64,000 bases of DNA, taken from NCBI GenBank assembly GCA_026419785.1, contig JAODTK010005621.1:124001-188000 (forward strand), given 5' to 3'. Positions 54,799-64,000 of this stretch are shown piece by piece (positions within the stretch are counted from its first letter, which is position 1; every line of letters begins with the position of its first letter). Position numbers and translations under genes: made by a program. The notes under the pieces were generated by a model. That model had not been told where the DNA came from. It saw only the letters and a program-made list of their open reading frames with translations, and searched no databases. The DNA comes from Sclerodactyla briareus. Its lineage: Eukaryota > Echinodermata > Holothuroidea > Dendrochirotida > Sclerodactylidae.

Positions 54799-56429
54799 GG
54801 CGGAGATCATGGGAGGGGGGGGGGGGGACGGCGTCCCCCAATAATTGGGTTGAGGGGGACGCCAAGGCATTGTCCCCCCAATATTTGAGCCAGACTGCTA
54901 TGTCGCTGACACTGTATCGACATACCAGGCAGCAATGAGTTTAAAAAAGGCATGTGTGACTAATGATCAGTTCAGTGGATTCTGCTGTTCCATTTTCGAG
55001 TTTTTGCGCCCTACGCGCGGGGTATTTCATGATCGGTCGTGTAGACACATGAGGTTCCTTGGGCAGACATATTATGTTCCATAACAAAGAGAACTGCCTG
55101 AAATTCACTTCGGGATGTTCTTATATAATTATCCATGAAAGAATGGTTCTCCTTCACTCCTCATCGTTAGCATACGAATGGCTTTACCAGCTGGTGTGTC
55201 GCTCCTTCATCGAAACTAAATACAATCGCTATTGAGTGAAGGGAGAGGGCGACGGGGTGGGTCTACACCTGGCAGGATCTGTGATTTTTTTATATTTATG
55301 GTTTGCGACCAATTGTTGAAAGTGGGTGCACGGTGCACCATACTTCACTATGACTGTATGATGGACACACAGTTGCGGCATCGAAATGCAGGCAAGAAAA
55401 CGCCCACAAATTGCGCTGTCAAAAATACATGATCAAGGGGAAGGAAAGGCTGTCCAAAAGTGAAGTCCAAATTTTGCCCTCTCTAAATTTCCGATGGAAT
55501 GCCCAAAAGTGTAAACTTTGTTGTCTTTGGAGGAGGCGATGGAGTCTACACTGGCGGGGACCTGTGATTTTTGGGGAGGGCAATTTTGGTCCATTTGCCA
55601 AATGTAAAATAGAGTATTCGGCCAATCAATTTATTTTGTGCGACCACTTGTTGAAAGTTGGGTGAGGACGGTGCAAATACTGAGGGGGCAGGCACACGGG
55701 TGCGGGTGGAACCCCACAAAATAGCCACCAAAGATTCGGCAGGTAAGTGGAACGCCACAATTTCGTGCAAAGACATTAAAAAATTAAGGGAAGGTGAATA
55801 TCTCCAAAGATTGCCTGACTTTTCGATGGAATGTTCTGAAGTGTAAACATTTTCGCGCGCGCTCGCGCGCAGTTGCAATTTTACTTCTATTATTTAAACT
55901 CGTTTGGCCACAAATCTGGCCCCGATCAGAAAATGGTCCCTCCCATGCGCCTGTGAGTCCGCCAAAAGAAGATAAAGAAAAAATGGGGGCCGTTAACCTT
56001 TGAGTAACAAAACTACGTCCTATCAAGTGATAGGTCAGAGTGGTCAGTGCAATGTCGATAGGTGGTCCGGACTGGATTCTGTAAAATCGCCGGCTTCGCG
56101 TGAATGTAGTTGGTTGTTGCTCATTTCCATTGATCCTTTCACGCGTACCCTCACTTGCATCGCATTCAAGAATGTCCAGCACCGAACGCAATACTGGAAA
56201 ATTGTTCCCAATTTTGGGAAACCTTTCCTGAAAAAAAATTTGTTATCAATTTTAAGGAGGGATGCTGCTGCTTACTGTCCCCATAAAAAGCATGGTGCCG
56301 GTTTCCTGTAATCTAGGGGGTCTATCAAACGATTTTTTTTTTCTTGGTACGCTACGGCCAAATTGTGGTGGCGCTCGCTCAGATAGTATTGTCTGTCCGT
56401 CCCCCCAACCGCCAATACAAATCGCCGCC
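54799..56429 (-). mobile_element. Second full-length GGCGGCGAT element, reverse orientation
   Basis: It begins on the plus strand with GGCGGAGATCATGGGAGGGG and ends with CAAATCGCCGCC. The reverse complement aligns by landmarks with 47866-49522: CATTTTCGCGCGCGCTCGCG, GGTCCCTCCCATGCGCCTGT, ACTTACTGTCCCCATAAAAAG-type and CCGTCCCCCCAACCGCCAAT. The copies lie 5.3 kb apart as a long inverted pair. Confidence 0.75.
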
Positions 56430-56489
56430 TTGCCTGCACTTATCCTTGAGGAGTGAAAAATGCAACAAACCTAACATCAACCAGAAACC

Positions 56490-58055
56490 CAAAAAAGGCT
56501 TAGTGATTCCTTGACTCTTTCTGCACCATACAGCCATACACAAGGACAAATGGGAGATGGCACCAGCTCATTCTGGGCAACATAACATATGACCAAATTT
56601 CCCATTTTTCCTCAACAACCAATACGTTCCTATACTCTTGATAAGAAAGCTACAAAAAAACCCCCACTATTCAAGATTTTCAGACTTTGACCTATGTGAA
56701 TCAGATGACCTCTGACCTACAAACCCCAACACCCAATAGGGTGCATGAACCTATTAAGGTGGAACACACATACCAGTATGAGCTCAATCCATCCAGATGG
56801 GGTCGAGTTCTCGTGTTCCCAAGCGGAAAATTACCAAAACTTGACTTTTTTTCACAAATTATCTTTTTTGACCAAAATTAACTCCAACCCAAACCAAAAA
56901 CCAAATATGGTTACCGTACCCCCAAAAGAAGAGACCACATCAAAATTTCAACTCTGATCATACCAACCTTCTGACTTTCGTGATTTTCAAAGAAGAGAAA
57001 TTTTTCAGGACTCTGACCTCTGGTGACCCCAGATGACCCTGACCTGCCCCCAGAAACAATAGAGCCCCATATGAACGGGGAGAAGAAAAAGGGAAAGGGG
57101 AGACCTATAGACAATTTCACTGATCGGATAAACCATTCTGCACTTATCGTGTTTACCTGTTTTCAGACTTTTACTCCTCTGGTGCCTTCAGATGACCTCT
57201 GACCTGTCCCAAAAAAGTAGGTTCATGCCCCCATCATGGGACACACATACCCGTCAAAAATTTGTTTACAAGCAAATGGCCAATATATCGTTTTCACAAA
57301 TTTTCCATTTTGAACAAAATCACCGCCGACCTGAACAAAAAAACAGTACGGTTCCTGTACTCCCCATAAGAAACTTATACACCAAATTTCAACTGATCGG
57401 ACCAACCATTCTGCAACGATCGAGTTTACAAGGTGTTTCAGACTTTGACGTCTGGTGACCTCAAGACCCCGACCTGTCCCCGGAACCACTAGGGGTTCAT
57501 TGTGACCCGGGTCATGGGGAACACCTATACGAAGTAGAGCTTCACACCTCTTGGTGGGGTCGAGTTATCGGGTTTGCGAGCCCAAATTGGCCTAAATATC
57601 GACTTTTCACAAATTACTATTGTTTACCAAAATTTACCCCCGACCTGAACCAAAAATAGTAGGGTTTCATGGAATCCCCATAAGATAGCTAAACACTAAA
57701 TTTTAACTTGATCGGACCAGCCATTCTGGACTTAGCGTTTTACAAGATTTTCAGGACCTCTGACCTCTAGTGACCTCAATGACCTCTGACCTGACCCCAC
57801 AACAATAGGATCATTTACTCATCATGGGTAACACACTTGCAATTATGAGCTTCATCATCACTAGGTGGGGTCGAGTTATTGTGTTACAAGCTGAGCGTCC
57901 CTACGCACACACACCCACACAAACACACACTGTCATGACTAGCATAGCTTTCCGACTTCGTCCAGGGAGGGGGGAGGATCAAAAAGCCGCTCACGCTGCT
58001 CCGGACGCTCCTCGAAAGTTTTGATTGATTTGAACAGTACAGTCTCTCCGACACT
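56490..58055. repeat. ~315-bp tandem-repeat element with CA-rich end, copy 1
   Basis: It starts with AAAGGCTTAGTGATTCCTTGAC. Units carry TGACCTCTGACCT, GGTGGGGTCGAGTT, TTCACAAATT and GAACCAAAAA-type words at spacings of about 310-315 bp (GGGTCGAGTT at 57555 and 57869). It ends with GTTACAAGCTGAGCGTCCCT, a CA-rich stretch and GACTTCGTCCAGGGAGG. A matching element lies at 62505-63600. Confidence 0.7.
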
Positions 58056-58059
58056 AGTA

Positions 58060-61000
58060 GATCAGATATTGACTGTAGCAACGTGAAGATGACGCGATAG
58101 GAAGGAGAAATAATAGCAAGATCAACATACTGATCGCAAATAGAGTATCAATCATACTAGAGATTAGGCCTTCTTTCCTGAGCTACCCTTGCATCACCAA
58201 TCATGGAAAGTACGGGAACACAAACTCTCGTAGTCCATCCTTGCCAAGTAAATCACCAGTGGGATAACCATTGACTCGAAAGCATAATGCTCAAGTGGGT
58301 ATCTTACGCCAAAGTTCGTGGGCTCACGAATAGACTGATAGGAGACTGAAACGGATATTTCGGTAATGTCCATATAACCAGTTTTAGGCACCTTACGTGC
58401 CCGAGAGATCCCTATAAACAATAATGGTCCTGGTGGTGTTTTTTGCCCAGTTATCATCGTGAAAGCATTAAATCATCTCGAAAATGTCACAAATGTTAGA
58501 CTGACCCCAAAGATGTTGTTATGTATCCAAGATAGGATAGCCAACCTACAGGAAACTAGGAGACTGCCGGTTATGTTTCCTACTGTTCCCTCCACGTGTT
58601 TCAGACTTTGGGCCTCCTTTTAGCTGTGACCTGCCTGAGGATAACACGCTAAACTACGCCACGGCAACTTACCTACCAAATTTATCAGAGCCTTTCCACT
58701 ATTTCATCGAAACTTTATAGAAAGTTTTTTTGTCTTATTCTTCTACTGTTGAGAACTCCTCTCTTTTCTTCTTTCCCCTTCTTCTTCTTCTTCAACTCTT
58801 CTACAGTAGTATAAGATACCTAGCCCACTACTGGCCGTAACTTACTCGTGATTCACACTCGCGTGGTTTTCGTCTTGATAAATTATCGCAAAACTATCTG
58901 TATCATATGCGGTCATCGGCAGGTATCCATAGCGCCCATGATCGCCAGCATAAACAAAATCAAGATGGAGTGTGTCTCTCCGCGCGCCCCCATGTTGACC
59001 GCAATTGTAGTACCCGCCGCCGCGCATTCATACGTCACTCTTCCAAGCCATTGGCCAATAGAACTAAAAATATAGGCTACAATAATCCATGCAAAGAATT
59101 GGGGCCTAAATTTTGGGGACCAGGAACAGTGCACAAGTGCAGACCAGAAACGAACGGTGGTCGAATTGGCTGCTATTGGGCTTTACTGCAGTGGCTGTAC
59201 GCGATATCAGCGCTCACCTACTTACACGGAATTCGACTCCGGTCGGGTCCTTCCATTATAAATGGTACCGGTACCTGAGACAGCTGATGCCTTTTGCGCA
59301 CAGGGGAGCTCAGCCCAAGGAATGGAGCAGGGACAAAACGAGGGGGAGCAAGGGGGGAGCAATTTGCTCACGTTGCCGTATGCGTGTTGTGAATACCCCA
59401 CCCCCACATTAAGGTACGCAAAAAGACATAATCTTGTTCCACGTACTGGTGGGGGTTCACAGCTGGCAAAATGTGCAGTTTATCCAGGTCTGCACCTGGC
59501 TGGCTTGAATAGGTCCTAATCTCTGCTCGGCGAGTATATATTAAAAAAAACCTGTATCATGTACGCTCTCTATATCGTGGCTCTCTACTAAAGTTAACAG
59601 TACTCGATTTACGGATATTTGAGCTCTGACTCTGTTGACTTCAGGTAACTTAGAATAATCCAAACAGTAAAGATTGTATACTCCATATGAACAACCTAAC
59701 ATTTAATAGAAGCTCTTATTTGCGTTGGGTTGAACCAGTTAGCTAGGATCCATAGATGCAGATGCGTATCCGGGATAAATGTAGAAATCACATATTTACG
59801 AAAACGAATGGTTGTTTCAGAAGAGAAAACACCATAAGTTCATGCGAGAAAACCATAAAAATACAGCAGCCCATGCAAATTGTCGTTGATTGGCTGTTCA
59901 AGGAAGATATCCATAGAAATTATTAGCGATGATACGCATCCGCATAAGCATTGGTACATGTGCTTATTTCGCCTATTCAGCGTTGGTTTGCCTTCATTTA
60001 TGAATTTTTGGCTTCTGTGGAACCAATATTTATCTTGGCAACTGAATAGAACATATTCAAGCACCAGCCCCCACTCAGTTCACGTAAATTGGTGATTTTT
60101 CACATACGCATACGCATCTATGGAATCCCAGCCTAACTTGTTTACAATGGACGTTGTCGATACCCACGCGTATATGTAAACATTAACAGGAGCAATTTAG
60201 TCTAGGTGGTTGATCGGCCTAATTTCCCTAAACAGTTCTGAAATTGTCCTGTAAAGAAAACAAACAAGAGAAAACTAGAATGCCCCGATATGAAAGATCA
60301 TTTGCGCGAATCATATTTTTGTAGAGAGTATCACCGGATTGGGAACCGATGTTTGTTTGTTTTTTGGCCAAAGGGTGAACGGAAGTTTTTTAAAAAATGA
60401 AGACATCACAGTAATTGCAAAATTTCTATAATAAATATAAGTTTCTCAGATATAAAAAGAAACGAAAAGAAAGGAATAACTAACAGAGAACAAAACGCTT
60501 ACGATTATATACTGTGCTCTGACAGCTTATAGCATACTACATTTTGTGTCAACTCATTGGATAAAATACAGCAATGTGCAATTCGATATGGGAAATATCG
60601 GGCGCGGCGATATGTTACATTTCTCCACATAGCCATGCTTACACGACTCTGTTGATACAAAATCTTCGTGTGTACAATGCAGTATATATCGGCTAAACCG
60701 TACTACACGATACAGTCATCACATAATGTTATACTTCGCCACAAACCGAGTACGCGTTTAAAAAACACTACGGAATGTTTTGCCAAATGACCGAAATGAG
60801 AGCCAATTGAGATTACTTTGTGTGATGGTCCGGTGTTTTCCAAACGTTCCTCTAAAACAGGGATAGAGTTCCTATAGGCCTAGTGACACTGCTTTTTCCT
60901 ATGTCTTCTGATACTTTCAAATTCGATAAAAATGTTTTGGAATAATACAGACCCTTTTCCGTACTATTCGTGTCAGGCCTAGCCAAACAATATTCCCCCC

Positions 61001-62269
61001 CCCCCAAAAAAAAAAAAAAACACATCCGAGCCGATAAAACATTCAGAAACCGATTTGTAATCGTTTTGTATTCACTGCATTCATTCACAACCTTTCACAG
61101 GCCAGTCCACTTATGCTTACTTCATTCAGTTATTGCAACTTTGAATTAGTGTCTCTCTGTTTCATTCTGACAAAAAATAAATATTTCTTGAGTTTGTTAC
61201 CTGTCAAACCCCTATTGCAACCGTTCCTGTGAAATTTTGGTGCCAAAGGCACAGTGTCATTCAGTATTAGAATCAAGGAAATCTCAATATGAGAAATTCG
61301 TGATAGAATTGACTGATTTTTTTTCTTTTCTTTTGCCGGAATGAATGATTGAAGATCTATCCTGATGACCGACCTCCTGAGTCGGAAGAATATCATCGAT
61401 GCAGCTAGCAGCGAAATTGTGATGATTCGCGGTAGATTTCAGGTCTGAGATACCATATAAGGGGTATATGCGGGGGTGCAGACCTGACTTCATAAATGCC
61501 CAATCCACGTGAGAGGATACTTTCAAGCTGTAATCGATTTGCAGAGATGAGATAGGGCGATAGGAGAAAAGTTATTCAAGCAGAATGGAGGGAGCATTAT
61601 GTATAGGTAAAATTACTACTTGTACGATTGCGATTGGATGCCGCAACACCGAAGAGAGTCTATCTTTCCAATAAGGCCAATCAGCATCCGTTTACAGGAG
61701 CTGTAGTATTTTCATGATTTCTCTGCATACAGTTTTTTTTTTACTCTCTTCGCTTCCATATCAACGTAAAAATGCAAAAAAAATTACATTCATACCTACA
61801 CTCCGTATACGCTCTCATAGAATCCTACCTTCAGTCGGCTTGACTCGATAGATGCGCAAGCGGCATGCGATATGGATGTACAAATTGCAGTTCTGCGAGG
61901 GCGAATGATGTTTTCCAGAGGGAATTCCTGGAGCATGAGTCATAAATATATAGTCCGGTACTCACGAAGAAGCTCAAAACCTCATCAAGAGATAGTTTAT
62001 ACAATCACCTTGCTGGAGTGCGGCATCAATACCGCATTGTACATAATGATAATTTTGCCTACTCAGTTTTGCCCGCCTAATTTTGCCTGCTCCTCCTATT
62101 TTATTCGAATGATCATTTTCCACTACGGGACTGGTTGATTGATCTGCAAACCAACTGCAGCTTTAGAAATTTCCCATGTTTTTGTACTTGCGTGAATTGG
62201 TCATTTATGGTGACGTGCCGAGTGCATCCTACGTGCGCGTCTATGAAGTCCTACGGTTCGAAAAGCCAA
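58060..62269. other. Mostly unique-looking DNA without a recognised gene; CpG-rich patch at 58965-59080
   Basis: The patch contains GCGCGCCCCCATGTTGACCG, CCCGCCGCCGCGC, TACGTCA and CCATTGGCCAATAG (a double CCAAT site), followed by AT-rich sequence, a promoter-like combination. An 87-residue minus-strand frame lies at 58194-58457. No conserved exon was recognised nearby. The interval includes a CTT-rich run at 58780 and a C10A14 tract near 60995. It forms the 3' flank of prdx6 copy B. Confidence 0.35.
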
Positions 62270-62397
62270 CTATGGCTGCGGGGTGAAGCGCATGTACTGT
62301 TGCCCGGATGGCATCTCCTTGACAGTTACACCCTTGGGGAAGGAGTTTGGCCGGTCCTCTGGTTGACTGTGGGGAGGACCATACAATCACCACCAGG
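62270..62397 (-). CDS. prdx6: prdx6 copy B terminal coding exon
   Basis: A CTGTTTTCAG acceptor precedes CCTGGTGGTGATTGT, which reads [13 protein letters not shown]. One G appears missing in the following CAGAGGAC. The downstream frame is then clean: FPKGVTVKEMPSGQQYMRF, followed by TPQP and TAG at 62270-62272. This is the canonical PRDX6 C-terminus (vertebrate LFPKG...PSGKKYLRYTPQP). The intron to the previous exon is about 1.39 kb and contains a ~315-bp tandem-repeat element and an A20 tract. Copy B lies upstream of copy A on the same strand, so the two are head-to-tail tandem paralogues. Confidence 0.92.
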
Positions 62398-62504
62398 CTG
62401 AAAACAGGAGAGAGAAAACCTGATAAAATGAAAGTAATATCTTTAAAAAAAAAAAGAAGAGAGTCCCTAAGATTGATGGAATAATCAAGTCCGTGTTTAC
62501 AGCA

Positions 62505-63600
62505 ATCAAATAGCCAAAAGGCTTTGTGATTCCTTGACTCATTTCTAATGAGCTATATCCAGATACAAGAACAAATGGGAAATTTACCAGCTCATTAAGG
62601 GCGAGTGGGCAACAAATGACATTTCTTACGCATTTCCACATCATATTATATCTTGTCACAAGAAAATGCTAACATCTTGACAAAGCAATAAGGTTTTGTT
62701 CCTTGATGGGAGACCTACTGTCCTACATACAACATTTCAGCTTGGTCAGTGTCACAGGGCTATTCAGAGTTTGACCTTTTGTTGATCTTAGATGGCCTTT
62801 GACCTGACCCTTAGAAAAAAGGTTTCATTCACTCAGTACTGGGTATCCATACATAAACCGTGTTCACAAGCAAAACAAATTCCGACTTTTCCACCAAAGA
62901 TGACCCAATCTACATGAAACCGAACACAGGTTCCTGTACTCAACAAGAGAACTACGCCCCAAATTTCAACTGGTTTTGATTCTGCATTCAGAACACTCCG
63001 TGTTACATGGTTTTCAGACTCTGACCTCTGGTGACTTGAATGACCTCTCAGTACTCTGACTCCCAAAACAATAGCGTCTATGTCCTCATCATGAGGAACA
63101 CACATACCAATTATGAAAAAGCAGCATCCATTCAGATTGGGTCGCATTCTGGTGTCACAAGCTAAACGTGGCCAAAAATAGTGATTCTTCACAAATGTCC
63201 TGTTTTTTTTTTACCAAAAATTACTCAAAGATCTACACTAGGAATACGAGGGATTCTGTACTTCCCGTGAGAAGCTCTACAACCCATTCCAACCTAATCA
63301 ACCCAAGCAGCTGGACTTATTCACAAAGATTATCAGACTTTGATCACTTTCAATCACATATGACCTTGACCCTGACCTCACTAAACAGAGTTTATTTTAC
63401 TCAAAATGAGGAGTATACGTACCATGTATGAGCTGGATCTAGCTATCCTCGAGCTATCGAGCCGTCACACAATTACACGCGGCACATTACATAACACACA
63501 TGGTAACACACTAACATCACAACATACACGCAAAACATACGCACGCCACACACAAACTTACTAGCACCACATAGACTCTCTGACCTCGTGGAAAAAAAAA
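62505..63600. repeat. ~315-bp tandem-repeat element, copy 2, inside the last intron of prdx6 copy B
   Basis: It begins CCAAAAGGCTTTGTGATTCC, as at 56495. Units near 62770, 63016 and 63337 carry CAGACTNTGACCTYTGGTGA-type words and GGGTCGCATTCTGGTGTCAC, AAGCTAAACG. It ends with CA-rich sequence and CTCTGACCTCGTGG followed by an A20 tract. Confidence 0.65.
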
Positions 63601-63612
63601 AAAAAAAAAAAG
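63590..63612. repeat. A tract
   Basis: An uninterrupted run of about 20 A residues follows CTCTGACCTCGTGG at the end of the tandem-repeat element. It could mark a retroposed 3' end or be a simple repeat. Confidence 0.7.
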
Positions 63613-63784
63613 GAAATTACAACCGGCATAGTACTGAGCCCGGGTTGTACTGTAGAGGAGTTTTCATGCAATTATATAACAACATTATGTTGTTAAAATT
63701 AGCTAGCGAAAAAAGGACCCCATCACTAAGCAGTTGATTATTGGTATAATAGAGGTGAATCCCATTTGCACCACCAAATCCAAC

Positions 63785-63855
63785 CCCAATTGGATGGTGT
63801 GGCCACTCTTGTTAGGGCAGTCAGCTGCAACGAGTCCAGGACACGCAGGATCTCA
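63785..63855 (-). CDS. prdx6: prdx6 copy B exon encoding the EILRVLDSLQL region
   Basis: A textbook acceptor (CCTCCACAG) is followed by TGAGATCCTG. The exon reads EILRVLDSLQLTALTRVATP, then SNW, with no frame break. It is a direct homologue of the copy A exon at 18418-18490, with the same length and the same intron phase: the first T completes an Asp codon. The 3' boundary is uncertain by a few bases, because TGGGGTTGG lacks a clean consensus donor. Earlier exons of this copy must lie beyond the right edge of the window. The better frame here than in copy A suggests this stretch has higher consensus quality, or that copy A has decayed. Confidence 0.9.
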
Positions 63856-64000
63856 CTGTGGAGGGAGAGAAGAAGAAGGAAGAAGAAACGGGGGGGAAGG
63901 GTAGGGAAAAATTAACGAGGGTCTCGATCCATACATCAGCGCATTGTTTTGAAAATGATAACTTCAAGAGGAGCATTCAGGTTTCAGATAATAAGGAGAG

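Noticed and set aside
58194-58457. 87-residue minus-strand frame
   Set aside because: Open and moderately protein-like, but no recognised family, splice context or start context.

Overview
This window is metazoan nuclear DNA, not bacterial or viral. It has spliced exons with consensus donors and acceptors, two CR1-like LINE remnants, small inverted-repeat transposons, minisatellites and satellite-like arrays. The repeat style and a LINE ORF1 with a PHD-like finger suggest a marine invertebrate, possibly an echinoderm or another deuterostome. The species cannot be fixed from the sequence alone.

Genes. The only gene family I recognise with confidence is peroxiredoxin 6 (1-Cys peroxiredoxin), present as two head-to-tail copies on the minus strand. 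Copy A has five identifiable exons: 24872-24717, 24126-23988, 19718-19647, 18490-18418 and 16544-16400. Its first exon was not found. Copy B enters from beyond the right edge, with its last two exons at 63855-63785 and 62397-62270. Intron phases agree between exons and copies. Copy A carries many 1-nt insertions and deletions, mostly in homopolymers, so simple ORF scans miss it. The same indel texture is seen between repeat copies across the window, so the assembly looks like incompletely polished long reads. Any coding call here must tolerate frameshifts.

Layout. 1-2.4 kb: nothing recognised. 2.4-6.1 kb: a transposon fragment, then a ~575-bp tandem array bracketed by copies of one hairpin. 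6.6-10.96 kb: a 2.18-kb direct tandem duplication, running into a short tandem repeat to 11.6 kb. 12.4-16.1 kb: a diverged repeat and two small inverted-repeat elements. 16.4-24.9 kb: prdx6 copy A, with a ~77-bp minisatellite and an inserted palindromic element in its large intron. 25.8-38.8 kb: three related elements with ends like TATATCCCCGC; two of them contain the same ~580-bp satellite monomer (about 7 and 2 copies) and the third contains none. A reverse-oriented short repeat and a ~46-bp minisatellite lie between them. 41.9-47.25 kb: LINE remnants. 47.9-49.5 kb and 54.8-56.4 kb: two full-length copies, in opposite orientation, of a ~1.65-kb inverted-repeat element. 49.8-52.8 kb: a 2.96-kb Harbinger-like element with TAA target duplications. 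56.5-58.05 kb and 62.5-63.6 kb: a ~315-bp tandem-repeat family, the second copy inside the last intron of prdx6 copy B.

The prdx6 copies would encode a cytosolic antioxidant and phospholipase enzyme. Everything else is mobile or repetitive DNA. Several unrelated repeat families share AGGTCA direct repeats spaced by one base, the DR1 pattern bound by nuclear receptors.
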